Origin: Szabonella sp046295215
GTDB taxonomy: Bacteria; Pseudomonadota; Alphaproteobacteria; Rhodobacterales; Rhodobacteraceae
NCBI GenBank assembly: GCA_046295215.1
Contig: JBKBNP010000003.1
Coordinates: forward strand, 43,232 to 107,231
Direction of reading: 5' to 3'
DNA length: 64,000 nucleotides
Below, piece after piece: positions 1 to 8,211 of this stretch; position 1 is the stretch's first letter, and each line of letters opens with the position of its first letter. A program made the translations under genes and the position numbers. Below the pieces are notes generated by a model. The model searched no databases. It saw only the letters and a program-made list of their open reading frames with translations, and was not told the DNA's origin.

Positions 1-590
1 GGCTTGACGTGGTGATCGTGGAGGGCGAGGAGGAGAACCTGAAACTCACCTGGCTTGGCGATTTCGCCCGTGCCGAACGGATCCTGAAGGGGCGCAGCAT
101 GGATGTCCGTCTTGGCAATGGCTTTGATGTGCATGCCTTTTGCGAGGGCGATCATGTCTGGCTCTGCGGAGTTCGCATCGCCCATGCGCGCGGTTTGCTG
201 GGCCATTCGGATGCCGATGTGGGGATGCATGCGCTGACCGATGCGATCTATGGCGCGCTGGCGATGGGCGACATCGGGCGGCATTTCCCACCCTCCGATC
301 CGCAATGGAAAGGTGCGCCGAGCGATATTTTCCTGCGCCACGCGGCGGATCTGATGCGCGCGCAGGGCTTCCGCCTTGGCAATTGCGATGTGACACTGAT
401 CTGCGAAGCGCCAAGGATCGGCCCCCATGCGGGCGCGATGCAGGCGCGGCTGGCAGAGATCCTGCAGGTCGATGCGGCGCGCGTGTCCGTCAAGGCCACA
501 ACCAGCGAAAGACTCGGCTTCACCGGGCGCGAAGAGGGCATCGCGGCGCTGGCCACGGCAACGCTGATCGACGGAGGAGAGGCCGCATGA
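1..590 (+). CDS. ispDF: IspDF bifunctional enzyme, 3' part (IspF domain complete)
   Basis: The reading frame is open to the left edge, so the gene is truncated by the window. The first ~30 visible residues (GEEENLKLTWLGDFARAE) look like the C-terminal end of IspD (MEP cytidylyltransferase). They run directly into an IspF domain starting at GNGFDVHAF. IspF converts CDP-ME 2-phosphate to ME-cyclodiphosphate in the MEP isoprenoid pathway. Visible IspF features are the metal-binding D-V-H, the GHSDADV motif and the C-terminal TTSERLGFTGREEGIAA segment. Fusion of IspD and IspF is usual in many alphaproteobacteria. An internal ATG at 99 could give a stand-alone IspF, but the in-frame IspD-like lead favours the fusion. 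The stop overlaps the next start (ATGA). Confidence 0.9.
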   Translation, partial: LDVVIVEGEEENLKLTWLGDFARAERILKGRSMDVRLGNGFDVHAFCEGDHVWLCGVRIAHARGLLGHSDADVGMHALTDAIYGALAMGDIGRHFPPSDPQWKGAPSDIFLRHAADLMRAQGFRLGNCDVTLICEAPRIGPHAGAMQARLAEILQVDAARVSVKATTSERLGFTGREEGIAALATATLIDGGEAA

Positions 591-1081
591 GCCGTCTGGT
601 TGCCATTTTCTTCGGCGTCGGTCTTTTGCGCCCTGCCCCCGGCACCTGGGGCTCGGCGGCGGCCATCGGGCTGGGGCTGATCCTGCACCGGATCGGGCAT
701 TTTCCGCTGCTGCTGGCCGCCACACTGATCGTCACGGCGCTTGGCTTCTGGGCCTGCGCGCGCGAACTCGCGGACCGTCCGGGCGAGGATCCGTCCGAGA
801 TCGTGGTGGATGAGGTTGCAGGGCAATGGGTCGCGCTGTTGTTCCCCTCCTTCGGCTTCTGGTGGGTCGGGTTCGACAGCGACAATTTCCCCTGGCCGGG
901 CTGGGTTGCGGCGTTTCTGCTGTTCCGGCTGTTCGACATCTGGAAACCCTGGGTGATCGGTTGGGCGGACCGTCGGCATGATGCGGCGGGGGTGATGCTG
1001 GACGATCTGCTGGCCGGGCTGTTTGCCGGGGTTGCGACGATGATTCTGGCCGGGCTCGCGCATGGGGTGCTGATGGGATGA
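587..1081 (+). CDS. pgpA: Phosphatidylglycerophosphatase A
   Basis: The 164-residue membrane protein starts at the ATG that overlaps the ispDF stop. It has hydrophobic segments near residues 5-45, 95-125 and 135-160. It carries the PgpA signature EIVVDEVAGQW, in which acidic residues coordinate the metal, and the early PGTWGS motif. PgpA removes phosphate from phosphatidylglycerophosphate to give phosphatidylglycerol at the inner membrane. Length is normal for the family. It sits between ispDF and cinA with 4-bp overlaps on both sides, so translation is probably coupled. Confidence 0.92.
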   Translation: MSRLVAIFFGVGLLRPAPGTWGSAAAIGLGLILHRIGHFPLLLAATLIVTALGFWACARELADRPGEDPSEIVVDEVAGQWVALLFPSFGFWWVGFDSDNFPWPGWVAAFLLFRLFDIWKPWVIGWADRRHDAAGVMLDDLLAGLFAGVATMILAGLAHGVLMG

Positions 1082-1566
1082 GCGCCGCCGTCCTTCTCTC
1101 TGCCGCCCTTCTCTCCGCCGCCCGCGCGAAGGGCTGGCGCATCGCCACCGCCGAAAGCTGCACGGGCGGGATGGTGTCGGCCGCGCTGACCGATGTGGCC
1201 GGATCGTCGGAGGTGTTCGACCGGGGGTTTGTGACCTATTCCAACGCGGCCAAGACCGCGATGCTGGGCGTGCGCCCCGAAACGCTGGCCACCCATGGCG
1301 CGGTGTCCGAGGAAGTGGCCCGCGAAATGGCCCTTGGCGCATTGGCAGCCTCCGGGGCGGATCTGGCAGTGTCGATCACCGGCATCGCAGGCCCCGGCGG
1401 ATCGGAATTCAAGCCCGAGGGCCGCGTCTGTTTCGGCCTCGCCCGGCGAAGGGGCGGCGCGGCGCAGGTGGAAACCGTCGAGTTCGGACCCTTGGGGCGC
1501 GGACAGGTGCGTGCGGCCGCCTGCAACCACGCGATTTCATTGATGTTGCAGGCCATTACGGACTGA
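1078..1566 (+). CDS. CinA C-terminal-type amidase (nicotinamide-nucleotide amidase, PncC-like)
   Basis: The 162-residue protein matches the stand-alone CinA C-terminal domain, which deamidates nicotinamide mononucleotide in pyridine-nucleotide salvage. Visible motifs are TAESCTGG, where the Ser is the presumed nucleophile, the GFVTYSNAAKTAMLGV segment and SITGIAGPGGSEFKPEG. The N-terminal CinA domain is absent, as is common for this short form. The ATG overlaps the pgpA stop by 4 bp, which makes the gene third in an ispDF-pgpA-pncC operon. No further gene follows on this strand. Confidence 0.88.
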   Translation: MSAAVLLSAALLSAARAKGWRIATAESCTGGMVSAALTDVAGSSEVFDRGFVTYSNAAKTAMLGVRPETLATHGAVSEEVAREMALGALAASGADLAVSITGIAGPGGSEFKPEGRVCFGLARRRGGAAQVETVEFGPLGRGQVRAAACNHAISLMLQAITD

Positions 1567-1569
1567 TCT

Positions 1570-2028
1570 TCAGACGGCGGCGCCATAAAGTTCCGCCGCG
1601 CGCGACTCGAAAGCCCGCACGATGCGTTGCATCGCCTCGTTGAACACCAGCCCGATGATCCCTTGCAGGATCGCATTGCGGAATTCGAAATCCACGAAGA
1701 ACCGCACCTCGCAACCGCCCCCGGGCCGGTCGGAAAAGACCCAGTTGGACCGCATGTGGCGAAAGGGGCCATCCAGATATTCGGTGTCGATCCTGCGCGG
1801 GCCCGGCCACAGAACGACCCGGCTGCCGAACCGCTCGCGGAACACCTTGAAGGAAATCACCAGATCGGCCTCCACCATCTCCCCGCCGCCCTCGACGGGC
1901 TGGCGCGACCGGATGCGCGCGGCGGCATTCCACGGCAGGAATTTCGGATAGCTTTCCACATCCGCCACCAGATCATACATCTGCTGGGCCGTGTAGGGCA
2001 GGATTCGTGTTTCCGAATGGGTCGGCAT
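1570..2028 (-). CDS. RatA/COQ10-like START-domain protein
   Basis: The 152-residue protein belongs to the polyketide-cyclase/START family annotated as ubiquinone-binding COQ10 or as RatA-type ribosome-association toxin. It begins MPTHSETRILPYTAQQMYDLVADVE, the typical family start, and keeps the YPKFLPW and WVFSDRPGGG segments. The reading frame continues upstream, but that part lacks family similarity, so the ATG at 2028 was chosen. In alphaproteobacteria the gene is usually thought to help quinone function rather than act as a toxin; this is family knowledge. It faces the cinA-like gene tail to tail with 3 bp between them. Confidence 0.85.
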   Translation of the reverse strand: MPTHSETRILPYTAQQMYDLVADVESYPKFLPWNAAARIRSRQPVEGGGEMVEADLVISFKVFRERFGSRVVLWPGPRRIDTEYLDGPFRHMRSNWVFSDRPGGGCEVRFFVDFEFRNAILQGIIGLVFNEAMQRIVRAFESRAAELYGAAV

Positions 2029-2124
2029 CGTTCTGGCAAAATCCCGTCTTGGTCGGTTCGTCTTTGGCGTGACTTGGCCCCCGGTAATGGGTAAAGCTGC
2101 CGGTGAAATCAAGGGGCGGAGACG

Positions 2125-2667
2125 ATGGCGAGACCTTATGTCATAGACCAGATGATCTCGGCCAAATCCATCGCGGCAAGGGTGGAGGCGCTGGCGCGTG
2201 AAATCACCGGTCATTTCGCGGGCACGGACAAGTTGGTGGTGGTCGGGCTCCTGCGCGGGTCTTTCGTGTTCATTGCTGATCTGGTGCGCGAACTGGACCT
2301 GCCGGTGGAGGTCGATTTTCTGGAGGCGTCCTCCTATGGCGACGCGCTCCATTCCAGCCGCGAGGTGCGCATCCTCAAGGATCTGCGGGGCGAGATTGCG
2401 GGCCGCGATGTGCTGGTGGTGGAGGACATTGTCGATACCGGTTTCACGCTCAGCCATGTGGTGCGGCTGTTGCAGGCGCGCGAACCGGCCCGGCTGAAGG
2501 TCTGTGCGCTTCTGGACAAGCCGTCGCGCCGCGAGGTGGACATCCGCGCCGACTGGACCGGATTCGAGATCCCCGATGAATTCGTGGTGGGCTATGGCAT
2601 CGACTTCGCGCAGCGCAACCGCAACCTGCCCTATATCGGCAAGGTGCGGTTCACCGCCCCGGAATAG
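2125..2667 (+). CDS. hpt: Hypoxanthine phosphoribosyltransferase
   Basis: The 180-residue purine-salvage enzyme transfers the phosphoribosyl group of PRPP to hypoxanthine and guanine in the cytosol. The PRPP-binding signature VVEDIVDTGFTL lies near residue 97. The flexible-loop motif ASSYGD and the C-terminal base-recognition segment FVVGYGIDF are present. A purine-rich Shine-Dalgarno (GGGGCGGAG) precedes the ATG. It is divergent from the RatA-like gene, and the ~96-bp gap must hold both promoters. Confidence 0.93.
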   Translation: MARPYVIDQMISAKSIAARVEALAREITGHFAGTDKLVVVGLLRGSFVFIADLVRELDLPVEVDFLEASSYGDALHSSREVRILKDLRGEIAGRDVLVVEDIVDTGFTLSHVVRLLQAREPARLKVCALLDKPSRREVDIRADWTGFEIPDEFVVGYGIDFAQRNRNLPYIGKVRFTAPE

Positions 2668-2691
2668 ACTTCAGGAACGGGGCACAACACG

Positions 2692-2880
2692 ATGAATTAC
2701 ATCTGGTTTCTGCGCATGGCGCGATGGGCGCGCAACCCGCCCTCGCCCCGGATGGTCAAGCTGGTGCTGGGCGTGATCGCGGCCTGTCTCATGCTTTTCG
2801 CGGTGGAATATTTCATTGGCTGGCCAGACTTTCTGACGCTGGACGGTGGCGGGCGGGCACATCGGCTGCCGCGCCCCTGA
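2692..2880 (+). CDS. Small single-span membrane protein, unknown function
   Basis: This is a 62-residue ORF 24 bp after hpt, preceded by a GGGGC-like ribosome site. It has a basic N-terminus (FLRMARWARNPPSPRMVK), one predicted transmembrane helix at about residues 23-43 (VLGVIAACLMLFAVEYFIGW) and a short, probably periplasmic tail. The shape and position suggest a conserved small Rhodobacteraceae protein, possibly cotranscribed with hpt. I do not recognise a named family and no function can be assigned. Confidence 0.65.
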   Translation: MNYIWFLRMARWARNPPSPRMVKLVLGVIAACLMLFAVEYFIGWPDFLTLDGGGRAHRLPRP

Positions 2881-2994
2881 CGCGGCCGGAAACGCTTGTG
2901 TGAGGCGTCATGCAGAGTGCTTGCCTGCCGGGTCTGATCGACGCAAACTCCGGCCAGACGGTCGCCTTGCGACGATGACCAGAGAGGAGTCTCG

Positions 2995-3882
2995 ATGCGC
3001 AGCACCTTGCGCCTGATTGTGCTGCTGGCCCTTCTCGGGGCCGGGGCGGGCTGGTTCCTGACCGCCCCGAAGCCACTGGCCGAGGCCGATGTTGCGGGCG
3101 TGACCGGCGATGCCGCGCGGGGCGAGGCGACGTTCCACGCGGCGGGCTGTGCGTCTTGCCACATGGCGCCGGGCGCGCTGGGCGAGGCGAAGCTGGTGCT
3201 GGCGGGCGGCATGCGCTTTGCCTCCGATTTCGGCACCTTCATCGCGCCCAACATCTCGCCCTCGCCCCAGGGCATCGGCGGCTGGATGCTGCGCGACTTC
3301 GCCTCTGCCGTGCAGCGCGGCGTGGCGCCGGACGGGGCGCATTACTACCCGGCCTTTCCCTGGAATGCCTATAACAAGGCCAGCCTGCAGGATGTGGCCG
3401 ACCTCCACGCCTATATGCAGACTCTGCCGCCCGACCCTACCCCCAGCGCCACGCATGAGGTTGGCTTTCCCTTCAATATCCGCCGCAGTCTGGGCGGATG
3501 GAAGCTGCTTTTCGAATCGAGCGACTGGGCCATCGGCGGCGATCTGACCGAGGCCGAGACCCGGGGCCGCTATCTGGTGGAGGCGCTGGCCCATTGCGGC
3601 GAATGTCACACGCCGCGCAATGTGCTGGGGGGGCTCGACCGGTCGCGCTGGCTGGCAGGTGCGCCCAACCCCGACGGCAAAGGGCGCAGCCCGAACATCA
3701 CGCCGGGGCGGCTGACCTGGTCGGAGGCCGAGATTGCGGCCTATCTGCTGTCGGGCTTCACCCCCGAATTTGACAGCGTCGGCGGCCATATGGTCGCGGT
3801 GGTGGACAACATGGCGAAACTTCCCGAAAGCGACCGGCTGGCCATCGCGGCCTATCTCAAAAAAGTGCCGGCGCAGCCCTGA
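2995..3882 (+). CDS. Membrane-anchored di-haem cytochrome c
   Basis: The 295-residue exported protein has an N-terminal hydrophobic segment at residues 6-22 (signal or anchor) and two c-type haem sites: CASCH near residue 52 and CGECH near residue 202. Each is followed by a distal MAP/MAK-type Met candidate. The overall pattern resembles the cytochrome subunit of periplasmic alcohol/aldehyde dehydrogenases. No dehydrogenase gene is adjacent, so the electron donor is unknown. A strong AGAGGAG ribosome site precedes the ATG. The stop overlaps the next gene (TGATG), tying it to the ClpP-like membrane protein downstream. Confidence 0.85.
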   Translation: MRSTLRLIVLLALLGAGAGWFLTAPKPLAEADVAGVTGDAARGEATFHAAGCASCHMAPGALGEAKLVLAGGMRFASDFGTFIAPNISPSPQGIGGWMLRDFASAVQRGVAPDGAHYYPAFPWNAYNKASLQDVADLHAYMQTLPPDPTPSATHEVGFPFNIRRSLGGWKLLFESSDWAIGGDLTEAETRGRYLVEALAHCGECHTPRNVLGGLDRSRWLAGAPNPDGKGRSPNITPGRLTWSEAEIAAYLLSGFTPEFDSVGGHMVAVVDNMAKLPESDRLAIAAYLKKVPAQP

Positions 3883-4688
3883 TGGGCCGGTCGCAGCCCG
3901 CGCCCCGCGCCTTGCTGCCGCGTCCCGTTCTTCTGGCCTTCGGACTGTTTCTGGGCCTGCGTCTGGGGTTTGCGGGGCTCTGGTCCGCACTTCCCGACAA
4001 TCTGTCGCCCCTGATCGTGACGGCGCTTGTCGTGGCGGACCTTCTGGCGCTGGCGGCGCCGCTGCTCCTGCTGCCCGCCCTCTGGTGGCCACAGGTCAAC
4101 CCCGGGCTTTTGTGGTCCCTGCGTGCGGGGCTGGTGGCGCTGTCGGTGCAGGGATTGGCGGGCGGGCTGGACCGGCTGGCCGATGCGCATGCCAGAGCCC
4201 CGCCGCCAAAAGCCGGCGCCGCACGGCTGGAGGTGATCGGCGATGTGGTGATCTTCTCCGGGCCCATCGACCTTGCCGCCTTTGCAGCACTTGAGGAAAC
4301 GTTGCGCCATTCGCCCGGTCTGCGCATCCTGCGGCTGACCAGCGAGGGCGGCAATGTCCCTGCGGCGCGCGGCATGGCGCGGCTGGTGGCCGAGACGGGG
4401 CTGGCGACCGAGGCGGCGGGCCTCTGCGCCTCTGCCTGCACGCGGGTTTTCATCGAAGGCGCGCCGCGCCGCCTGCGCCCCGGGGCGCGGCTCGGGTTCC
4501 ATGGCTGGCGGCTGGCGTTCGAGGTGCCGCATTTCGACGCCCGGGCAGAGGAGGCCCGCGATCTTGCCGCCTTTGCCGCACGCGGGGTCGATACGGGGTT
4601 TCTGCAACGCGCCTTCGCGACCGATCCCCGAAACATGTGGTATCCGGCAGAGGCGGAACTGCGCGCGGCAGGCGTGCTGACCGACTGA
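3882..4688 (+). CDS. Membrane protein with periplasmic ClpP/crotonase-like domain (COG3904-like)
   Basis: This 268-residue protein has about four hydrophobic helices in residues 15-105, then a soluble domain. The soluble part (VIGDVVIFSGPID, LRLTSEGGNVPAARGMARLV, GLCASACTRVFIEG, ARLGFHGW) follows the fold pattern of ClpP/SppA-like proteins, with Ser in CASAC as the candidate nucleophile and His in GFHGW as the candidate base. COG3904-type proteins show the same layout, and their biochemical role is not established. The start overlaps the cytochrome stop by 1 bp, so the two are likely co-translated. Confidence 0.65.
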   Translation: MGRSQPAPRALLPRPVLLAFGLFLGLRLGFAGLWSALPDNLSPLIVTALVVADLLALAAPLLLLPALWWPQVNPGLLWSLRAGLVALSVQGLAGGLDRLADAHARAPPPKAGAARLEVIGDVVIFSGPIDLAAFAALEETLRHSPGLRILRLTSEGGNVPAARGMARLVAETGLATEAAGLCASACTRVFIEGAPRRLRPGARLGFHGWRLAFEVPHFDARAEEARDLAAFAARGVDTGFLQRAFATDPRNMWYPAEAELRAAGVLTD

Positions 4689-4712
4689 CCGCCCGTCCCT
4701 GCGCGCCCTGCG

Positions 4713-5663
4713 TCAGACCTTGCCGAGCCGCGCCAGCCGCGTCGCGCGCAGCCGCGCGAAATCCTCGCCCGCGTGATAGGAGGACCGGGTGAGCGGGGTC
4801 GCCGACACCATCAGGAACCCCTTGCCCCAGGCCGATTTTTCATAGGCGGCAAATTCCTCGGGCGTGACGAATCGCGCGACCGCATGGTGTTTCGGCGTCG
4901 GTTGCAGATACTGCCCGATGGTCAGGAAATCGACATCCGCCGCGCGCATGTCATCCATCACCTGCCGCACGGCCTGCGCCTCCTCGCCGAGCCCTACCAT
5001 GATACCCGATTTGGTGAACATCGCAGGGTCAAGCTCCTTGACCTTCTGGAGCAGGCGAAGCGAATGGAAATAGCGCGCGCCGGGGCGCACTTCGGGGTAA
5101 AGCCCGGGCACGGTTTCGAGATTGTGGTTGAACACATCGGGCCGCGCCTCGACCACCTTTTCCAGTGCGGAGGGCGGGCATTTGAGGAAATCGGGCGTCA
5201 GGATCTCGATGGTGGTGTCGGGCGCGCGGTGGCGGATGGCGCGGATGGTCTGGGCAAAATGGTCGGCCCCGCCATCGTCCAGATCATCACGGTCCACGGA
5301 AGTGACAACCACATGCTTCAGCCCCAGCTGCTGCACCGCATGGGCCACCCGGCCCGGCTCGAACGCATCCAGCGCCTGCGGCTTGCCGGTGGCCACATTG
5401 CAGAAGGTGCAGCCACGCGTGCAGATCTCGCCCATGATCATCATGGTGGCATGGCCCTGGGACCAGCATTCACCGACATTGGGGCAACCGGCCTCTTCGC
5501 AGACCGTCACCAGCTTTTGCGCGCGGATGATGTCGCGGGTCTGCTTGTAGCCCTCGCTGGTGGGTGCCCTGACGCGGATCCAGTCCGGTTTCTTCGGCTG
5601 GGCCTTGTCGGGGCGATGCGCCTTTTCGGGGTGGCGCTGATCGGGCAGTTTGAGGTCGCGCAC
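4713..5663 (-). CDS. lipA: Lipoyl synthase
   Basis: The 316-residue radical-SAM enzyme inserts two sulfurs into octanoyl groups on lipoate-dependent enzymes. The auxiliary Fe-S cluster cysteines lie in CEEAGCPNVGEC, and the radical-SAM motif is CTRGCTFC. The C-terminal RSSY supplies the usual serine ligand. The frame is open 36 codons further upstream, but family members begin near MRDLK..PEQRHPEKAHRPD. I therefore choose the GTG at 5663, which has an AGGGGG ribosome site 8-9 bases upstream. It converges with the ClpP-like gene. Confidence 0.93.
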   Translation of the reverse strand: MRDLKLPDQRHPEKAHRPDKAQPKKPDWIRVRAPTSEGYKQTRDIIRAQKLVTVCEEAGCPNVGECWSQGHATMMIMGEICTRGCTFCNVATGKPQALDAFEPGRVAHAVQQLGLKHVVVTSVDRDDLDDGGADHFAQTIRAIRHRAPDTTIEILTPDFLKCPPSALEKVVEARPDVFNHNLETVPGLYPEVRPGARYFHSLRLLQKVKELDPAMFTKSGIMVGLGEEAQAVRQVMDDMRAADVDFLTIGQYLQPTPKHHAVARFVTPEEFAAYEKSAWGKGFLMVSATPLTRSSYHAGEDFARLRATRLARLGKV

Positions 5664-5789
5664 CTGAATTTCCCCCTGACTAGGCTTGCCCCCGAGGAAT
5701 AAGCCCAAATCCGGACAGAGACAACCGGCACGCAGAGAATGGCCGCCCTGTCCGTTCGACAAATCACGCATTTCGGAAATGGGGACAAA

Positions 5790-6478
5790 ATGTCACGAAA
5801 AATGATTGCAGAGGCACTGGGCACATTCATCCTGGTGTTTTTCGGCTGCGGATCGGCGGTGCTGATGGGAGAGTTCATCGGCATGCATGGAATCGCCATG
5901 GCCTTCGGGCTGGCCATTGTCGCGGCGCCCTACGGGCTGGGCGCGGTGTCGGGGGCGCATCTGAACCCGGCCGTCACGCTGGGATTCGTGCTGTCGGGCC
6001 GGATGTCGGCGGGTGAGATGCTGCCCTATGTCGCGGCACAGGTGGCGGGGGCGGTGCTGGCATCCGGGGCGATCCTGCTGATTGCCAGCGGCAAGGCGGA
6101 TTACAGCCTTGCCACGAACGGTCTGGGGCAGAACGGCTATGGGCCCGGCTATCTGGGGAATACGGGCTGACCGCCGCACTGGTTTTCGAGTTCGTCGCGA
6201 CCTTCCTCTTCGTCACGGTCATCCTCGGGGCGACGCAGACCGATGCGCCTGCCGGTTTTGCCGGGCTGGCTATCGGGTTGACGCTGGCGGCGATCCACCT
6301 GGTCGGCATCAATGTGACCGGGGTTTCGGTCAATCCGGCGCGGTCCTTCGGGCCTGCGCTGTTTGTCGGCGGCAAGGCGCTCGTCGATCTGTGGGTGTTC
6401 ATCGCGGCCCCGCTGGCAGGCGCGGCGCTGGCCGGCGTGCTGCACGGCCAGCGCATCACCCGCACCGCCCATGTCTGA
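5790..6478 (+). pseudogene. aqpZ: Aquaporin Z, single-base frameshift
   Basis: Two overlapping frames together encode a full-length AqpZ-like water channel. The first frame (5790-6170) begins MSRKMIAEALGTFILVFFGCG and carries the first NPA box (HLNPAVT), then stops. The second frame resumes at about 6158 with EYGLTAALVFEFVATFLFVTV and carries the second box (SVNPARS). Both frames meet at a run of four G (6156-6159); one extra G would restore a ~229-residue protein, the normal family length. The gene span is 689 bp, one short of a multiple of three. This may be a sequencing error in the homopolymer or a true recent inactivation. Confidence 0.85.
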
Positions 6479-6487
6479 TGGGACTCC

Positions 6488-6518
6488 GGGCCGGGGTTGA
6501 CGCCCCGGCCCGGGCCTT
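6488..6518. terminator. GC-rich hairpin between aqpZ and the DUF6456 gene
   Basis: GGGCCGGGG and CCCCGGCCC pair across a 6-base loop, just after the aqpZ stop and just before the convergent DUF6456 stop. The T tract on the + strand is short (CTTTC), so its strength as an intrinsic terminator is uncertain; it may serve both genes. Confidence 0.5.
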
Positions 6519-7655
6519 TCAGCCAATCAGCGGGCCGTGGCGGCCATAGGTTTCATCATAGTGCCGCCGCAGGCGTTGCAGCGCGATGCGCAGCACGATC
6601 TTGCCCGACCGCGCCGACCAGCCCATGCGCTGCTCCGCCGTCTCCAGCCCTTCGAGAAAGCAGCAGCAGCGCAGCACCATGTCCCCCAGACCGGGGCCAA
6701 GGTCGCGCAGCGCCGCCGACACCCGGTCGCGCGCATCGCGCGGGCCTTCGGCATGCCCCGCATCCGGGCGATACCCGCCCCGGTCACCCCCGGTCAGGAA
6801 CCGTTCCCAATTCTGCGTCACGCGCGGCCCCATCTGGGCCAGTTCGAAATCCTCGCGCAACCGTTCGGCGGCCTGCACCAGATCCGCGCCCAGAAACGGC
6901 TGACCATCCTTCTCCCGCCGCCGCGACAGCACTGCAACCGGGCTTTCGGCGGCATTGTAGCGCAGCCGCCGCTTGCCCTCCTCATCGCGGATGACCCGTT
7001 CTTCCCAGTCCTGTCCGCGATGGCCGAAGGCGGACGGAGCCTCGGCCAGACCTTGCGTCGCGCGGGCGGGGTGGTCGATCATCCGGCGAAGCGCCGCGCG
7101 CCCTGCCCCCGTGATCCGGTAGAGCGAGATCCGGCCGGGCTTGGGGCAGGCAATCCAGTCCTTCAGCGCAAAGGCCTGGGCCACGGCCCGGTCCAGCACC
7201 GCGATCCGGCTGGACTGCCCGTCGGGCAGCGTGCGCAGCACGGCGGCCTTGTCCATCTCGGGCGCGATGGCCAGCACCGTATCGGCCTCCGCCAGCCGCC
7301 GCAGGATGCGCCGGGCTTCATTCAGGATCGTGGCCTCGTCGATGGTCGAGGGGTCGTGGCGGATCGGGGCGCTCATGGGCTGGACTTCCTTCCGGCTGGA
7401 CTGGGGCTGCGCTGGTCCCCGCAGACGGCCGAGCTGGTCGAGCGCCTCATCCACCAGTGGATCGTCCCGGCGGGTTTCACAGCGGCGCACCTGACGCAGC
7501 ACGGTCGAGGCATGCACCCCTTCCCGAAGCGCCAGCTTGCGCAGCGAAACCCCCTGTTCGATGTGGTGAAGATAAAGCCGCGCCGCATCCGGCAGCCATG
7601 CAGGCAGCGGGATCTCTCCGTTCGGTTCTGGTTCTGTCGTCCCGTTCCGTTTCAT
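6519..7655 (-). CDS. DUF6456-type DNA-binding protein (helix-turn-helix), unknown role
   Basis: The 378-residue protein has an N-terminal helix-turn-helix-like region (ARLYLHHIEQGVSLRKLALREGVHASTVLRQVRR, about residues 25-60) and a C-terminal domain resembling DUF6456 (LAQMGPRVTQNWERFLTGGDRGGYR ... KIVLRIALQRLRRHYDETYG). Such proteins are widespread in Rhodobacteraceae and presumably bind DNA, but their targets are not known to me. An upstream ATG at 7706 would add 17 residues. I prefer the ATG at 7655, which follows a GGACCGGG ribosome-like site. It is divergent from the DUF6477 gene. Confidence 0.75.
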   Translation of the reverse strand: MKRNGTTEPEPNGEIPLPAWLPDAARLYLHHIEQGVSLRKLALREGVHASTVLRQVRRCETRRDDPLVDEALDQLGRLRGPAQPQSSRKEVQPMSAPIRHDPSTIDEATILNEARRILRRLAEADTVLAIAPEMDKAAVLRTLPDGQSSRIAVLDRAVAQAFALKDWIACPKPGRISLYRITGAGRAALRRMIDHPARATQGLAEAPSAFGHRGQDWEERVIRDEEGKRRLRYNAAESPVAVLSRRREKDGQPFLGADLVQAAERLREDFELAQMGPRVTQNWERFLTGGDRGGYRPDAGHAEGPRDARDRVSAALRDLGPGLGDMVLRCCCFLEGLETAEQRMGWSARSGKIVLRIALQRLRRHYDETYGRHGPLIG

Positions 7656-7855
7656 CCCGGTCCGCTCGTTTTCCCGAATTTTACCAATTGCAACTTTCGG
7701 TAGCATTGATTACCCGATCGTTAAAATTCCCGCATGGGGCGATAATTGTTTCTAATTCATAAACAACTGAGAAAGCTCCGTGCGCTGAAAGACACAATCA
7801 CGCAACGCCGGGTTGAGTAACGTAACTGTTCTCCTGTTCGAAAAGGAGAAGATCC

Positions 7856-8146
7856 ATGCAAGATTTCCGTTGCGTTCTGGCCCGCCTCAGCCGTCCGCGC
7901 CTTCTGGTGCGCGCCGCCCGTCATGGCATCCCGGACTATTGCCGCGAGCGTGACCTCAAGCGCCTGATCGAAGCGCCGGGCATCCCTGCGCCCGAGACGG
8001 CCGTCGCCCGGTTGCTGGATGAGGAGGAGCGGGTCGAAACCACCCGCCAGCGCGGTGATGCCGCCTATTCGCTGACGCGCCATGTGGATCTGCTGATCGC
8101 GCTGATGGCCGAGGTGCGGCTGTTGTCGATGCGCGCCAACGCCTGA
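7856..8146 (+). CDS. DUF6477 family protein
   Basis: This 96-residue basic, helical protein has no signal peptide or membrane span. It begins MQDFRCVLARLSRPRLLVRAARHGIPDY and carries the ERDLKRLI and RLLDEEERVETTRQRGDAAYS segments characteristic of DUF6477 in Rhodobacteraceae. The role is unknown. A perfect AAAAGGAGAAG ribosome site precedes the ATG. It is divergent from the DUF6456 gene, and the pairing of the two lineage-specific genes suggests a shared function, which is inference only. Confidence 0.75.
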   Translation: MQDFRCVLARLSRPRLLVRAARHGIPDYCRERDLKRLIEAPGIPAPETAVARLLDEEERVETTRQRGDAAYSLTRHVDLLIALMAEVRLLSMRANA

Positions 8147-8161
8147 GATTGCGCGCGCATG

Positions 8162-8187
8162 AAAAGGGGCGGCACCGCAGCCGCCCC
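8162..8187 (-). terminator. Intrinsic terminator for the mttB-like gene
   Basis: On the minus strand GGGGCGGC pairs with GCCGCCCC across a 6-base loop and is followed by TTTT. It lies 25-50 bases after the stop of the minus-strand methyltransferase and also just after the plus-strand DUF6477 stop. Confidence 0.7.
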
Positions 8188-8211
8188 CCGTTCCGTCTGA
8201 CCGCAACCCTG

